Numbered from the stretch's first letter, positions 33,665 through 43,546 are shown. The stretch: DNA of 64,000 nucleotides from Arthrobacter sp. ERGS1:01 (GCF_001281315.1 NZ_CP012479.1:1488001-1552000); one strand, 5' to 3'. Notes: generated by a model from the letters alone, not told the origin. Numbers and translations are program-made.

Positions 33665-36406
33665 TTAGCTGTCGCCGCCGGCGTTGCCGGTGGTTCCTGC
33701 GTTGACGTTGTGGAGGTCGTATTTTTGGATGGCTTGTTGGGGGAGGGTGGGGTCGATGGTGCCTTGGTGGGCGAGCATTTGGAGGGTGCGGATGACGACG
33801 GAGTGGGAGTCGATTTTGAAGTGTCGTCGTGCGGCTGCGCGGGTGTCGGAGAAGCCGAAGCCGTCGGCGCCGAGGGTGGCGAAGTCGTTGGGCAGGAATT
33901 GGCGTACCTGGTCCGGGACGGCTTTCATGTAGTCGGTGACGGCGATGACGGGGCCGGTCGCGTTGGCCATTTTCGCTGTGATGTAGGGGGTGCGGGGGGT
34001 TTCGTTGGGGTAGAGGAAGGCGTGTTCTTCGGCGGCGAGGCCGTCGCGTCGGAGTTCGGTCCAGGAGGTCACGGACCAGATGTCCGCGGCGACTCCCCAT
34101 TCCTCGGCGAGGATGTGTTGGGCTTCGATGGCCCAGGGGACGGAGACGCCGGAGGCCAGGATTTGGGCTTTGGGGCCTTCGATGGTGGCGGTTTTGAGGT
34201 GGTAGATGCCGCGGGTGATGCCCTCGGTGTCGATGTTTTCGGGGGCGGCGGGTTGGAGGATGGGTTCGTTGTACACGGTGAGGTAGTACATGACGTTGGG
34301 GTCGGTGGAGGCGGGCCCGTACATGCGCTCGAGGCCGGCGCGGATGATGACACCGATTTCGTAGCCGTAGGCGGGGTCGTAGGTGATTACGGCCGGGTTG
34401 GTGGAGGCCAGGATTGGGGAGTGTCCGTCGGCGTGTTGGAGTCCTTCACCGGTGAGGGTGGTTCGTCCGGCGGTCGCGCCGATGATGAAGCCGCGGGCCA
34501 TTTGGTCTCCGGCGGCCCAGAACTGGTCTCCGGTGCGTTGGAAGCCGAACATGGAGTAGAAGACGTAGATCGGGATCAACGGTTCGCCGTGGGTGGCGTA
34601 GGCGGTGCCGGCGGCGGTGAACGCGGCGACGGAGCCGGCTTCGTTGATGCCGGCGTGCACGATCTGTCCGGAGACGGATTCCTTGTAGGCCAGGACGAGG
34701 TCGCGGTCTACGGAGAGGTAGTTTTGGCCGTTCGGGTTGTAGATTTTCGCGGTCGGGAAGAACGCGTCAATGCCGAAGGTGCGGGCTTCGTCGGGGATGA
34801 TCGGGACGATTCGGTTGCCGAAGTCCTTATCGCGCATGAGGTCTTTGAGTAACCGGACGAAGGCCATGGTCGTGGCGGCGTGTTGTTTGCCGGAGCCACG
34901 GTTGGCGACTTCGTAGGTTTTATCCCCCGGCAGGGTTACCGGTGTGTGATTGTGGCGGCGTTCGGGGACGAATCCGCCTAGCGCGGCGCGGCGTTCCATG
35001 AGGTATTGGATTTCGGGGGAGTCCGGGCCGGGGTGGTAGTACGGGGGCCGGTACGGGTCTGCTTCGAGTTGCTCATCGGTGATGGGCAGGTGCAGGTGGG
35101 TGCGGAAGTCCTTCAGGTCCTGCAGGGTGAGTTTCTTCATCTGGTGCGTGGCGTTGCGGGCCTCGAAGTGGGTGCCCAGGCCGTAGCCCTTGACCGTGTG
35201 GGCCAGGATCACCGTGGGCTTGCCCTTGAACTCGCTCGCGGCCTTGTAGGCGGCGTAAACCTTGTGGTAATCGTGCCCGCCACGCTTGAGATTCCAGAGC
35301 TCGTCGTCGGAGAGGTGGGCGGCGAGTTCCTTGGTTTGCGGGGTTTGGCCGAAGAAGTGCTCACGGACGAAGCCACCGGATTCGGCCTTATACGTTTGGT
35401 AGTCACCATCAACGGTGGTGTTCATGACATCGACCAGGGCCCCGTCGGTATCGCGGGCGAGCAGGTCATCCCACTCCCGACCCCAGAGGACTTTGATGAC
35501 GTTCCAGCCGGCACCGCGGAAGAACGCTTCGAGTTCCTGGACGATTTTGCCGTTGCCACGGACCGGGCCATCGAGGCGTTGGAGGTTGCAGTTAACGACG
35601 AAGTTGAGGTTATCGAGTTTATCGTTCGCGGCGAGTTGGAGCAGGCCACGAGACTCGGGCTCATCCATCTCACCATCGCCCAAAAACGCCCAGACTTGCT
35701 GGTCGGAGGTGTCTTTGATGCCGCGGTTATGCAGGTACCGGTTGGACTGGGCCTGGTAGATCGCGTTCATCGGGCCGATACCCATCGACACGGTCGGGAA
35801 TTCCCAGAACTCCGGCATCAGGCGCGGGTGCGGGTAGGAGGAGAGGGCGTGGCCTTCCTTGGACTTTTCCTGACGGAACCCATCCAAGTCCTCCTCCGAC
35901 AGGCGGCCTTCGAGGAACGCGCGGGCGTACATGCCGGGGGAGGCGTGGCCCTGGAAGAAGATCTGGTCTCCGCCACCGGGGTGGTCCTTGCCGCGGAAGA
36001 AGTGGTTGAAGCCGACCTCGTACAAGGTCGCGGCCCCGGCATAGGTGGAGATATGCCCGCCGACACCAATATCGGGGCGCTGGGAACGATGGACCATGAT
36101 CGCAGCATTCCACCGCAACCACGCCCGATACTTCCGCTCGATCTCTTCACTACCCGGGAACACCGGTTCCTGATCGGCAGGAATCGTATTCACATAATCC
36201 GTCGTCACGACCATCGGCACGCCAACACTCTGCGCACCAGCACGCTGAAGCAGCGACCGCATAATGAACTGGGCACGCTCAGTACCCCGATCCGCAATCA
36301 ACGCATCCAAAGACTCCAACCACTCGGCAGTCTCATCCGGATCACGATCAGGCAACTGATTAGTCAACCCGCTCAGGATATGGGAGTTATCGTCTCGCAG
36401 AAACAC
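33665..36406 (-). CDS. aceE: Pyruvate dehydrogenase E1 component, homodimeric type
   Basis: A 913-residue thiamine diphosphate enzyme that decarboxylates pyruvate and transfers the acetyl group to the E2 lipoyl domain, feeding acetyl-CoA to the TCA cycle. It has the ThDP/Mg motif [10 protein letters not shown]...NCNLQ, the conserved start [20 protein letters not shown] and the transketolase-like second half ([27 protein letters not shown]). The start is GTG 36406 behind AAAGAGG; an upstream in-frame ATG at 36535 would translate the palindrome region and gives an atypical N-terminus. The gene stands alone, as usual in actinobacteria where E2 and E3 are elsewhere. The 325-base gap to the divergent permease holds a 20-bp palindrome and two copies of a shared motif. 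Confidence 0.97.
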   Translation of the reverse strand: MFLRDDNSHILSGLTNQLPDRDPDETAEWLESLDALIADRGTERAQFIMRSLLQRAGAQSVGVPMVVTTDYVNTIPADQEPVFPGSEEIERKYRAWLRWNAAIMVHRSQRPDIGVGGHISTYAGAATLYEVGFNHFFRGKDHPGGGDQIFFQGHASPGMYARAFLEGRLSEEDLDGFRQEKSKEGHALSSYPHPRLMPEFWEFPTVSMGIGPMNAIYQAQSNRYLHNRGIKDTSDQQVWAFLGDGEMDEPESRGLLQLAANDKLDNLNFVVNCNLQRLDGPVRGNGKIVQELEAFFRGAGWNVIKVLWGREWDDLLARDTDGALVDVMNTTVDGDYQTYKAESGGFVREHFFGQTPQTKELAAHLSDDELWNLKRGGHDYHKVYAAYKAASEFKGKPTVILAHTVKGYGLGTHFEARNATHQMKKLTLQDLKDFRTHLHLPITDEQLEADPYRPPYYHPGPDSPEIQYLMERRAALGGFVPERRHNHTPVTLPGDKTYEVANRGSGKQHAATTMAFVRLLKDLMRDKDFGNRIVPIIPDEARTFGIDAFFPTAKIYNPNGQNYLSVDRDLVLAYKESVSGQIVHAGINEAGSVAAFTAAGTAYATHGEPLIPIYVFYSMFGFQRTGDQFWAAGDQMARGFIIGATAGRTTLTGEGLQHADGHSPILASTNPAVITYDPAYGYEIGVIIRAGLERMYGPASTDPNVMYYLTVYNEPILQPAAPENIDTEGITRGIYHLKTATIEGPKAQILASGVSVPWAIEAQHILAEEWGVAADIWSVTSWTELRRDGLAAEEHAFLYPNETPRTPYITAKMANATGPVIAVTDYMKAVPDQVRQFLPNDFATLGADGFGFSDTRAAARRHFKIDSHSVVIRTLQMLAHQGTIDPTLPQQAIQKYDLHNVNAGTTGNAGGDS

Positions 36407-36475
36407 AGGTAGGTACCTCTTTCGTGATGGATTCGCCGCCCCAGCGTTGGTGTTGTGGCGTCGTCCCGCCAGCGG

Positions 36476-36495
36476 CACGTTCAACGTTGAACGTG
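36476..36495. promoter_or_regulatory. 20-bp perfect palindrome upstream of aceE
   Basis: CACGTTCAACGTTGAACGTG reads the same on both strands. It is centred 79 bases upstream of the aceE GTG, a likely operator position; no protein is identified. Confidence 0.65.
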
Positions 36496-36538
36496 GTGCG
36501 GGGGTGGGGTGACCCGGATCCGGGACCCACCGCATTAT

Positions 36539-36553
36539 TTTCGCAATATGAAA
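36539..36553. promoter_or_regulatory. Copy 1 of a 15-bp shared motif (TTTCGCAATATGAAA)
   Basis: An imperfect palindrome between aceE and the permease gene. Related 15-mers occur at 36691, 43435 and 44028, each in a promoter region of purine-related or adjacent genes. Confidence 0.55.
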
Positions 36554-36690
36554 ACAAAATCTTGTATGACGAGATTACTGCCAGTGTGGCGAGGATGCAA
36601 AATATCTCCTCCGTGACGGATTTTCATGGACACTTCCTTGACTGGATGTGAGCTGGCTCATAGACTAACTTTCACAAGCCAAAAACTTTC

Positions 36691-36705
36691 TTCCACGATA
36701 TGATA
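36691..36705. promoter_or_regulatory. Copy 2 of the shared motif (TTCCACGATATGATA)
   Basis: It lies 26-40 bases upstream of the permease ATG. Its complement, TATCATATCGTGGAA, shares TATCGTGGAA exactly with the copy upstream of uraD at 43435-43449. Confidence 0.6.
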
Positions 36706-36730
36706 TTTCACCACTTGATGCGGAGCTACC

Positions 36731-38284
36731 ATGGACGCTACTTCCACACAGAATCTTGACCCGGTTGGGTCAGTCGGGGGCGCCTTCCCCGACACGGCCG
36801 CAAGCGCGGCCCCACCCTACGAGACACCCGAGGGCTATCTCCTCAGTGCCTCCCTCTACAACCAGGACCTGGCACCCACCAAGGAGAAGGGGCGCCGCTG
36901 GTCCGCCTACAGCATCTTCACCCTGTGGGCCAACGACGTACACAGCCTCGGCAACTACGCCTTCGCGATCGGGCTCTTCGCCCTGGGCCTTGGCGGCTGG
37001 CAGATCCTCCTGGCACTCGGCATCGGCGCCGTGCTGCTCTTTGGCCTGCTGAACTTCTCCGGCTTCATGGGCTTCAAGACGGGTGTCCCGTTCCCCGTCA
37101 TGAGCCGCATCAGCTTCGGCATCAAGGGCGCCCAGGTCTCCTCGCTCCTGCGTGGCGGCGTCGCCATCGTCTGGTTCGGCGTGCAAACCTTCCTGGCCTC
37201 CGTGGTGTTCCGGGTCATGCTGACCGCAGTGTTCCCCTCCCTGCACAACCTCGACACGAACTCGATCCTTGGGCTCTCCACGCTTGGCTGGCTCACGTTC
37301 GTGGCCCTGTGGATCGTCCAGGTCATCATTGTCAGCTTCGGCATGGACATGATCCGCAAGTACGAGGCCTTCGCCGGCCCCATCATCCTGATCACCATGG
37401 CCTCGATCGCCATCTGGATGTTCACCCGTGCCGGCGGCTCCATCGCCTGGACCACCCACAACGCCCTGACCGGCGGAGACATGTGGCGGACCATCTTCGC
37501 CGGCGGCGCCCTCTGGGTCGCCATCTACGGAACCTTCGTGCTGAACTTCTGCGACTTCACCCGCTCAGCCAAGAGCAAGAAGTCGATCGTCCGCGGCAAC
37601 TTCTGGGGCATCCCGATCAACATGCTCCTCTTCGGCGCAATCGTCGTCGTCATGGCCGGCGCCCAGTTCAAGATCAACGGCACCATCATCGAGAGCCCGG
37701 CCGACGTCGTGCACGCCATCCCGAACACCTTCCTGCTGGTCCTGGCCTGCCTGGCCCTGCTGATCCTGACCGTCGCGGTGAACCTGATGGCCAACGTCGT
37801 CGCCCCGGTCTACGCCCTGACCAACCTGTTCCCGCGCCACCTGAACTTCCGCAAGGCCGCCCTGATCAGCGCCACCCTCGGGCTGGTAATCCTGCCGTGG
37901 AACCTCTACAACAACCCCGTCGTCATCGTGTACTTCCTCGGCGGCCTCGGCGGACTGCTCGGACCGCTGTTCGGCGTCATCATGGCCGACTACTGGCTGC
38001 TGCGCCGCGGCCAGGTCAACGTCCCGCACCTGTACACCACGGCCGAAAACGCCAGCTACTACTACAAGCGCGGCGTCAACCCCCGCGCCATCGCCGCCTT
38101 GATCCCGGCCGGCGCCGTGGCCCTGCTCATCGCGTTCATCCCGGCGTTCAAGGACCTGTCCTCGTTCTCCTGGTTCTTCGGAGCAGGCATCGGAGCCGTG
38201 GTGTACTACTTCATCGCGGACCGCACCCGGCGCCCGTTCTCCAACGCATCGGGTGAACCGATCGCCGTTGAAAGCGCACACTAG
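36731..38284 (+). CDS. NCS1 family permease, allantoin/hydantoin/nucleobase type
   Basis: A 517-residue transporter with 12 predicted helices. The NCS1 signature is clear: YSIFTLWANDVHSLGNYAF, FPVMSRISFGIKGAQVSSLL, VIVYFLGGLGGLLGPLFGVI and IMADYWLLRRGQVNVPHLY. It resembles the Na+-coupled benzyl-hydantoin transporter Mhp1 of Microbacterium (family knowledge). The racemase encoded 41 bases downstream argues for hydantoin or allantoin uptake. CGGAGC precedes the ATG. The pair is probably controlled through the motif at 36691. Confidence 0.9.
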   Translation: MDATSTQNLDPVGSVGGAFPDTAASAAPPYETPEGYLLSASLYNQDLAPTKEKGRRWSAYSIFTLWANDVHSLGNYAFAIGLFALGLGGWQILLALGIGAVLLFGLLNFSGFMGFKTGVPFPVMSRISFGIKGAQVSSLLRGGVAIVWFGVQTFLASVVFRVMLTAVFPSLHNLDTNSILGLSTLGWLTFVALWIVQVIIVSFGMDMIRKYEAFAGPIILITMASIAIWMFTRAGGSIAWTTHNALTGGDMWRTIFAGGALWVAIYGTFVLNFCDFTRSAKSKKSIVRGNFWGIPINMLLFGAIVVVMAGAQFKINGTIIESPADVVHAIPNTFLLVLACLALLILTVAVNLMANVVAPVYALTNLFPRHLNFRKAALISATLGLVILPWNLYNNPVVIVYFLGGLGGLLGPLFGVIMADYWLLRRGQVNVPHLYTTAENASYYYKRGVNPRAIAALIPAGAVALLIAFIPAFKDLSSFSWFFGAGIGAVVYYFIADRTRRPFSNASGEPIAVESAH

Positions 38285-38325
38285 GTAACAAGCACCAACC
38301 GGCCCAACCCTCCGAAAGGCAAACC

Positions 38326-39054
38326 ATGCGCATCCTTGTGGCAAACGTCAACACCACCCAATCCATGACCGACTCCATCGTCGAGCAGGCACGCAGCGTT
38401 GCGGCCCCGGGAACCGAGATCATCGGCATCACCCCGCGTTTTGGTGCCGAGTCCTGCGAGGGAAACTTCGAAAGCTACCTGGCCGCGGTGGCCGTCATGG
38501 ACGCCATCACGAACTACCCGGAACCGTTCGACGCCGTCATCCAGGCCGGCTACGGCGAACACGGCCGGGAGGGGCTGCAGGAACTCCTGGACGTCCCCGT
38601 GGTTGACATCACCGAGGCGGCCGCCAGCACGGCCATGTTCCTCGGCTACAAGTACTCGGTGGTGACGACCCTTGACCGTGCCGTCCCGTTGATCGAGGAC
38701 AGGCTCAAACTGGCCGGCCTCGAAGCCCGCTGCGCTTCGGTGCGGGCCAGCGGAATGGCCGTGTTGGAACTTGAGGAGGAGCCCGAGAGGGCCGTCGAAT
38801 CGATCGTCGAGCAGTCCGAGATCGCCGTTCGCGACGACAAGGCCGAGGTCATCGTCCTTGGCTGCGGCGGCATGGCCGGGCTCAACGACAAGGTCCGCGA
38901 ACGTACCGGCGTGCCGGTGGTCGACGGCGTCGCGGCGGCCGTGACGATCGCCGAGTCGCTGGTCCGCCTGGGTTTGTCCACCTCCAAGGTGCGCACGTAC
39001 GCCACGCCACGGCCCAAAAAGGTCACCGGCTGGCCGATTTCCGGCATAGCGTAA
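38326..39054 (+). CDS. Asp/Glu/hydantoin racemase family protein (hydantoin or allantoin racemase)
   Basis: A 242-residue protein of the aspartate/hydantoin racemase family: MRILVANVNTTQSMTDSIVE, VPVVDITEAAASTAMFLGYK and AEVIVLGCGGMAGLNDKVRE. The C-terminal catalytic Cys is present (C180). At the position of the N-terminal catalytic Cys, where the family usually has ACFGD, this protein has AGYGE (G75). It may therefore racemise by a one-Cys mechanism or have another activity. AAAGG precedes the ATG. It is the second gene of the permease operon and is followed by a strong terminator. Confidence 0.85.
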   Translation: MRILVANVNTTQSMTDSIVEQARSVAAPGTEIIGITPRFGAESCEGNFESYLAAVAVMDAITNYPEPFDAVIQAGYGEHGREGLQELLDVPVVDITEAAASTAMFLGYKYSVVTTLDRAVPLIEDRLKLAGLEARCASVRASGMAVLELEEEPERAVESIVEQSEIAVRDDKAEVIVLGCGGMAGLNDKVRERTGVPVVDGVAAAVTIAESLVRLGLSTSKVRTYATPRPKKVTGWPISGIA

Positions 39055-39072
39055 CCCCTAAGCGCTTCACGG

Positions 39073-39105
39073 CGGGCCCGGCGATTTTCTCGCCGGGCCC
39101 GTTTT
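39073..39105 (+). terminator. Terminator after the racemase gene
   Basis: CGGGCCCGGCGA (39073-39084) pairs perfectly with TCGCCGGGCCCG (39090-39101), loop TTTTC, followed by TTTT. Confidence 0.88.
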
Positions 39106-39150
39106 GGCGCCCCACCCGCCCTGTGGCGGTCACAGAAAGCGAGAACACCC

Positions 39151-39937
39151 ATGGTTGCCACCACTCCAAACTCCACTCCAGTTACCCACGATCCATCTAC
39201 CAGGATCGCCGTCGTCACCGGCGCCGGCTCGGGGATCGGCCGGGCCGTGGCCCGCGAATTCCTGCAGGCCGGCTTCGGGGTGGTGCTGGCCGGCCGCCGC
39301 GCGCCCGAGCTGGCTGAAACCGCCGACGGCCACCCCTGGCCCTGGCGGTCCCCACCGACGTCACCGCCCCGACGACGTCGAACGCCTCTTCGCCGCCGCC
39401 GTCAAACGGTTCGGCCGGGTGGACGTCCTGTTCAACAACGCCGGCACCTTCGGCCCGGCGGCGTCCGTCGACGAGATTGCCCCGGCCGACTGGGACGCCG
39501 TGCTGGCCGTGAACCTCACCGGTTCCATGCTGTGCGCGGCCGCGGCGGTGCGGACCATGAAGGCCCAATCGCCCCAGGGTGGCCGGATCATCAACAACGG
39601 CTCCATCTCCGCTCATTCACCCCGTCCCAAATCGGTGGCCTACACGGTCAGCAAGCACGCCATCAGCGGGTTGACGAAGTCCATCGACCTCGACGGGCGT
39701 CCCTTTGGCGTGAGCTGCGGACAGATCGACATCGGCAACGCCGCCACCGACATCATGACCACCCTCGGAGTTGCCAGCGGGGCCCTCCAGGCCGACGGCC
39801 GGCGCGTGGTTGAACCGACCTTCCCGGTGGCCGAGGCTGCCGGCGTGGTGCTGATGATGGCGCAACTTCCCGCCTCGGCCAGCATCGGTTCCCTCGTGAT
39901 CACCGCGGCCGGCATGCCGTTCATCGGCCGCGGATAA
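39151..39937 (+). pseudogene. SDR family oxidoreductase, frameshifted twice as given
   Basis: The first frame gives the cofactor motif [15 protein letters not shown] and [19 protein letters not shown]. The third encodes [32 protein letters not shown] (NNAG), the catalytic Ser region [13 protein letters not shown] and YTVSKHA (YxxxK) to the stop at 39937. One base restored in each of two CCCC runs (about 39333 and 39364) joins them through [16 protein letters not shown]. The result is a normal 263-residue SDR. It may act on an intermediate of the ureide pathway, but its substrate is unknown. Confidence 0.82.
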
Positions 39938-39971
39938 CAGACCGCACTGATAGCCAACTCGTGGAATGCGT

Positions 39972-40005
39972 GCCGGCACCCGCCCCGTGAAGGGCGGGTG
40001 CCGGC
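39972..40005. terminator. Bidirectional terminator between SDR and xanthine permease genes
   Basis: GCCGGCACCCGCCC (39972-39985) pairs perfectly with GGGCGGGTGCCGGC (39992-40005). It separates convergent genes. Confidence 0.85.
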
Positions 40006-40015
40006 GTCGAACGGG

Positions 40016-41494
40016 TTAGTGGTGCGGATCCGGTTCCAACACCGCCACCTCGCGGCCGTCGGCGTCGATCAGCTTTCCGTCGTCGCAACGGTCCCCGTGC
40101 TTGAGGCTGCCCAGCACTTCCGGGGCGATGCGCCGTTCGGTGCCGGCGGCAAAAACCGAGGGGTTTTCCGGGTTGCCGCGCGTCAGGTGGTTGAACAACA
40201 GGTTCAGCAGGATCGCCATGACGGCGGCGGAGCTGATGCCGGAGTGGAAGATCGTGGAGAACCAGGCCGGGAACTTGTCGTAGAACGTGGGAGCGGCGAT
40301 CGGGATGACGCCAAAGCCCACCGAGGTGGCCACGATGATCAGGTTCATGTTGTTCTTGTAGTTGACCGTGGACAGCGTGCGGATGCCGCTGGCGGCCACG
40401 GTGCCGAACAGGACGATTCCGGCGCCGCCCAGGACGGCCGTTGGCACGGCCGCCACCACGCGGCCCATCACGGGCAGGAGTCCCAGCAGCACCAGGATCA
40501 CGCCTCCCGAGGCCACCACGAAGCGGCTCTTGATGCCCGTGATGGCCACCAGGCCCACGTTCTGGGCAAACGCGCTCTGCGTGAAGGAGCCGAAGATCGG
40601 GGAGATGGCGCTGGAAACCATGTCGGCCCGCAGGCCGTCACCAAGCCGACGCGAGGTCACCTTGGTCCCCACGATGCCGGAGACGGCCAGGATGTCCGCC
40701 GAGGTTTCCACCAGGGTCACCAGGATCACGATCAGCATCGAGATGATGGCGGCCACGTGGAAGGTGGGGACGCCAAAGTGGAAGGGTGCCGGGAAGGCCG
40801 CGATGGGGCCCTGCCCCACCTTGGAAAAATCGGCCATGCCGAAGGCGACCGCCACAATGGTGCCGGCCACGATGGCCAGCAGGATTGACAACCGGGAGAT
40901 GGTGGCATTGCCCAGCTTGCTCAGCAACAACACCACCGCCAGGGTCAGCCCGGCCAGGCCGATGTTCGCCGGGGAGCCGTAGTCGGGGGCCTTGGAATTT
41001 CCGCCCATGGCCCAATTGGCCGCCACGGGCATCAGGGTCAGCCCGATCGTGGTGATGACGGTTCCGGTGACCACCGGCGGGAAGAACTTGATGATCTTAG
41101 AAAACAGTGGCGTGATGGCCAGGCCGATCACGGATGCGGCAATCACGGCGCCAAAGACGGTCTGGATCCCGCCGCCGCCGTTGACGATCGCCACCATCGT
41201 GGCGACCCCCGCGAACGAGACACCCTGGACCAGGGGGAGCTGGGAGCCGAAGAACGGCACGCCGAGCGTCTGCAGGAGCGTGGCAAGCCCGCCCATGAAC
41301 AGGCAGGCGGCAATGAGCATGCCGATGTCGGCGCTGCTCATCCCGGCGGCCTGGCCGATGATCAGCGGGACGGCGATGATGCCGCCGTACATGGTCAAAA
41401 CGTGCTGGAAACCGTAGGCGAAGCTGGGCGCAATGCCCAACTTTTCGTCCTCGGGACGGGCCGGGTTACTGGTGGAACTGCGGAATCTGGTCAT
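40016..41494 (-). CDS. NCS2 family permease, xanthine/uracil/urate type
   Basis: A 492-residue transporter of about 14 helices. NCS2 features include LTMYGGIIAVPLIIGQAAGM, FFGSQLPLVQGVSFAG, the substrate-binding FVLLVETSADI-like segment (here VTLVETSADILAVSG) and the signature QNVGLVAITGIKSRFV. ATG 41494 follows AAGGAGG. It is the last gene of the leftward uraD-uraH-uricase operon but separated by a hairpin that may reduce its expression. Context indicates uptake of xanthine or urate. Confidence 0.92.
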   Translation of the reverse strand: MTRFRSSTSNPARPEDEKLGIAPSFAYGFQHVLTMYGGIIAVPLIIGQAAGMSSADIGMLIAACLFMGGLATLLQTLGVPFFGSQLPLVQGVSFAGVATMVAIVNGGGGIQTVFGAVIAASVIGLAITPLFSKIIKFFPPVVTGTVITTIGLTLMPVAANWAMGGNSKAPDYGSPANIGLAGLTLAVVLLLSKLGNATISRLSILLAIVAGTIVAVAFGMADFSKVGQGPIAAFPAPFHFGVPTFHVAAIISMLIVILVTLVETSADILAVSGIVGTKVTSRRLGDGLRADMVSSAISPIFGSFTQSAFAQNVGLVAITGIKSRFVVASGGVILVLLGLLPVMGRVVAAVPTAVLGGAGIVLFGTVAASGIRTLSTVNYKNNMNLIIVATSVGFGVIPIAAPTFYDKFPAWFSTIFHSGISSAAVMAILLNLLFNHLTRGNPENPSVFAAGTERRIAPEVLGSLKHGDRCDDGKLIDADGREVAVLEPDPHH

Positions 41495-41557
41495 AGCGGA
41501 CCTCCTTGTCTGCTTACCCTTGGTATGCGTGCAGCCCACTTTGGGAGCTGCCGCCTC

Positions 41558-41589
41558 GGGTGGGCGGGGGTTGCAGCCCCCGCCCACCC
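41558..41589 (-). terminator. Hairpin between uricase and permease genes
   Basis: GGGTGGGCGGGGG (41558-41570) pairs perfectly with CCCCCGCCCACCC (41577-41589), loop TTGCAG. It may partly terminate the uricase transcript and make the permease less expressed or separately initiated. Confidence 0.7.
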
Positions 41590-41624
41590 CTATGAGCACC
41601 GGTGCGCGGCACCGGCGCTGCCGG

Positions 41625-42535
41625 CTAGCAGAAGCCGGCCATGCCGTCCCAGGCGTTGCCGGCGTCGCTGCCGTTTTCGCGGGCCACGGTTGCCTCGATC
41701 AGCCCGTAGGGGCGGTCAGCGGCGAAGAACACCTCGCCCGGGTTGTCCTGGCCAAACGGGGACAGGTCGACCACGAAGTGGTGCTTGTTCGGCATCGAGA
41801 ACTTGATCTCGTCGATTTCCTCGTGTGCGGCCATGACCTTCTTGCCCATGTCGAACAAGGTCTGCTGGAGGGCGTGGGAATAGCTCTCGGTGAAGCCTTC
41901 GAGCAGCAGGGCCTTGACGTCGTCGTAGGCCTTGTTGAAGTCAAGGGCGCCGACGGCGTCGGGGTTGTAGCGCCAGCGGGCGGCAACGTCGGTGGCCAGG
42001 ACCCGGTCGGTGGTCTCGGCCAGGGTGGTGTACTTGTCCTTTGGGTAGCCGACGAATCCGGACTCGGTGGACTTGAGCACCGTCAGGCCCTTCAGCCCGC
42101 CCAGCACGTGCGCGGTGTCCCCGTCCCGGACGACGACGGCGGTGCGCACCTCCTGGCCGCTGCGCACGAACGAGTGGTTGTGCCCGGTGCCGTTGGCCTG
42201 GATCCGGTCCCAGGCGTAGGACTCGGCTGCCCAGCGGCCGCCGGTCACCCAGTCGAAGGATTCGGTGAAGTGCGTGGCCAGGCGCAGCAGGAACGCCTCG
42301 GGGAGCCGACGCCGTCGCGGGCAAAGGAGTAGATGGTGTTCTTTTGGGTGTCGGTGGCCACCACGTGGGAGTTGTCCCCGTGCAGGTGGGCGTCGGCAAA
42401 GTCGCCGCGCAGCTGTGAGGTGACGTTGAGGTCCTCGATGCTGTGGCGTTCGGTGTCGCGGGTGATCTTGACCAGGCGCACCTCGGCCTTGCCGTACTGG
42501 TTGGCGCCCAGGATGATGTTGTGGTTCGTTGACAT
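41625..42535 (-). pseudogene. pucL: Urate oxidase (factor-independent), frameshifted as given
   Basis: From ATG 42535 the first frame gives ILGANQYGKAEVRLVKITRD (catalytic Lys) and VVATDTQKNTIYSFARDGVG (catalytic Thr). The frame then slips at the G run 42300-42303. The next frame gives TGGRWAAESYAWDRI, TGHNHSFVRSG and LKSTESGFVGYPKDKYTTL, ending at 41625. One base restored there yields EAFLLRLATHFTESFDWVTG and a standard 303-residue uricase that oxidises urate to 5-hydroxyisourate and H2O2. It lies two bases after uraH, in the uraD-uraH-pucL operon. An assembly error is more likely than loss, because the rest of the pathway is intact. Confidence 0.85.
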
Positions 42536-42537
42536 GA

Positions 42538-42876
42538 TTAGTTTCCTCTGTACGTTGAGTAGGCGAACGGGCTCAGCAGCAGGGGCACGTGATAGTGCGC
42601 CTGGCCCTCCCGGACCGCGAAAGTGAGTGAAACCTCGGGGAAGAAGGTCTCGGTGTTGGTGGTGGCGAAGTAGGCACCGGTGTCGAAGCGCAGCTGATAG
42701 TTCCCGGCCGGCAGCGCTGCCGGCCCCAGGTCCTTCACCCGTCCCTGCGCATCGGTAGTGCCCGAGGCGATCTGCGCCCATGCCGCGCCGTTGCGGGCAT
42801 GGAGTTCGACGGCGACACCCTCGGCGGGTTGCCCGGCCGCGGTGTCCAGGATGTGGGTGGTGATCAGTGAGCTCAT
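42538..42876 (-). CDS. uraH: 5-hydroxyisourate hydrolase (transthyretin-like)
   Basis: A 112-residue transthyretin-related protein that hydrolyses 5-hydroxyisourate, the uricase product, to OHCU. It starts with LITTHILDTAAGQPAEGVAV (active-site His) and ends YHVPLLLSPFAYSTYRGN, the family's C-terminal YRGS tetrapeptide with Asn instead of Ser. Its start overlaps the uraD stop by four bases (ATGA), and uricase follows two bases after its end. Confidence 0.93.
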   Translation of the reverse strand: MSSLITTHILDTAAGQPAEGVAVELHARNGAAWAQIASGTTDAQGRVKDLGPAALPAGNYQLRFDTGAYFATTNTETFFPEVSLTFAVREGQAHYHVPLLLSPFAYSTYRGN

Positions 42877-43370
42877 GGCTGTAGCACTCCTTGGAGGCGC
42901 AGGACAGCGATTTCACGCAACTGCGAGGCGACGATGGGGGTTTCCTGCTCGGGCGTATTGGCCAGGCGCCGGTCAAGGGCTGTGAGAATGTCCGACGGCG
43001 TCCGGCCGGCGGCCCTGATCAGGAACACCTGGCCAAACTTTTCCTCGTAGGCGCGGTTGCCTTCGGCCAATGCCCGGGCAAGCTCCCGGTCGGCAGGATC
43101 GACGCCGGATTGTTCCCTGCGCGAATGTTCCGCCTCGGCGCTGTTGCCGGCCGGCCGTTCACCGATCCGCGGATGGTGCGCCATGGCGGCGGCAACCTCC
43201 GTGGGAGTGAACGGATCGGCCGCCGCCAGCGCAGCGCTGAACAACTGGCTCAGGGTGGTGAAGGGGCGGGCGGTGGCGATCTCATCGATCCACCGCGGAT
43301 TATCGACGCAGGGACGAAGGATCTCATCCAGCTGCGCCCTGGATGCTTCGTTAAATTGTTGCAGCAACAT
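42873..43370 (-). CDS. uraD: OHCU decarboxylase
   Basis: A 165-residue helical enzyme converting 2-oxo-4-hydroxy-4-carboxy-5-ureidoimidazoline to S-allantoin. It contains the catalytic motif AHHPRIGER and the EKFGQVFLIRAAGR segment typical of the family. It is the first gene of the uraD-uraH-uricase operon. A motif related to that in front of the hydantoin permease lies 65-79 bases upstream of its ATG. Confidence 0.93.
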   Translation of the reverse strand: MLLQQFNEASRAQLDEILRPCVDNPRWIDEIATARPFTTLSQLFSAALAAADPFTPTEVAAAMAHHPRIGERPAGNSAEAEHSRREQSGVDPADRELARALAEGNRAYEEKFGQVFLIRAAGRTPSDILTALDRRLANTPEQETPIVASQLREIAVLRLQGVLQP

Positions 43371-43434
43371 GTTTGCTGTCCTTGGAACTCAAATGCTGGC
43401 ATCCACGGCGTAGGCTATACGAACTTTTGTAGAT

Positions 43435-43449
43435 TTTCGTATCGTGGAA
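43435..43449. promoter_or_regulatory. Copy 3 of the shared motif (TTTCGTATCGTGGAA), upstream of uraD
   Basis: An imperfect palindrome sharing ten consecutive bases (TATCGTGGAA) with the copy in front of the permease. In the direction of each downstream gene both read TTCCACGATA. Confidence 0.6.
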
Positions 43450-43546
43450 CTGTTATTTCAGCATATGCAATAGTGAACCGCATCACATTTGACTTGTCAA
43501 TCCCTTTTTGGTGAAGGAGCCAAAAATGTTCGGGTTGTGCGGCTTC

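Noticed and set aside
33608..34852. Long rightward open frame of 414 codons antisense to aceE
   Set aside because: It is a Gly/Val-rich shadow of the aceE codons in high-GC DNA; aceE is conserved over its full length on the other strand.
35006..36412. Second long rightward open frame antisense to aceE
   Set aside because: Same reason; its composition mirrors the aceE codon bias and no ribosome binding site or family is present.
41495..41624. Possible purine riboswitch in front of the NCS2 permease
   Set aside because: The only clear structure is a simple GC-rich hairpin with a six-base loop; no conserved purine aptamer core is visible.
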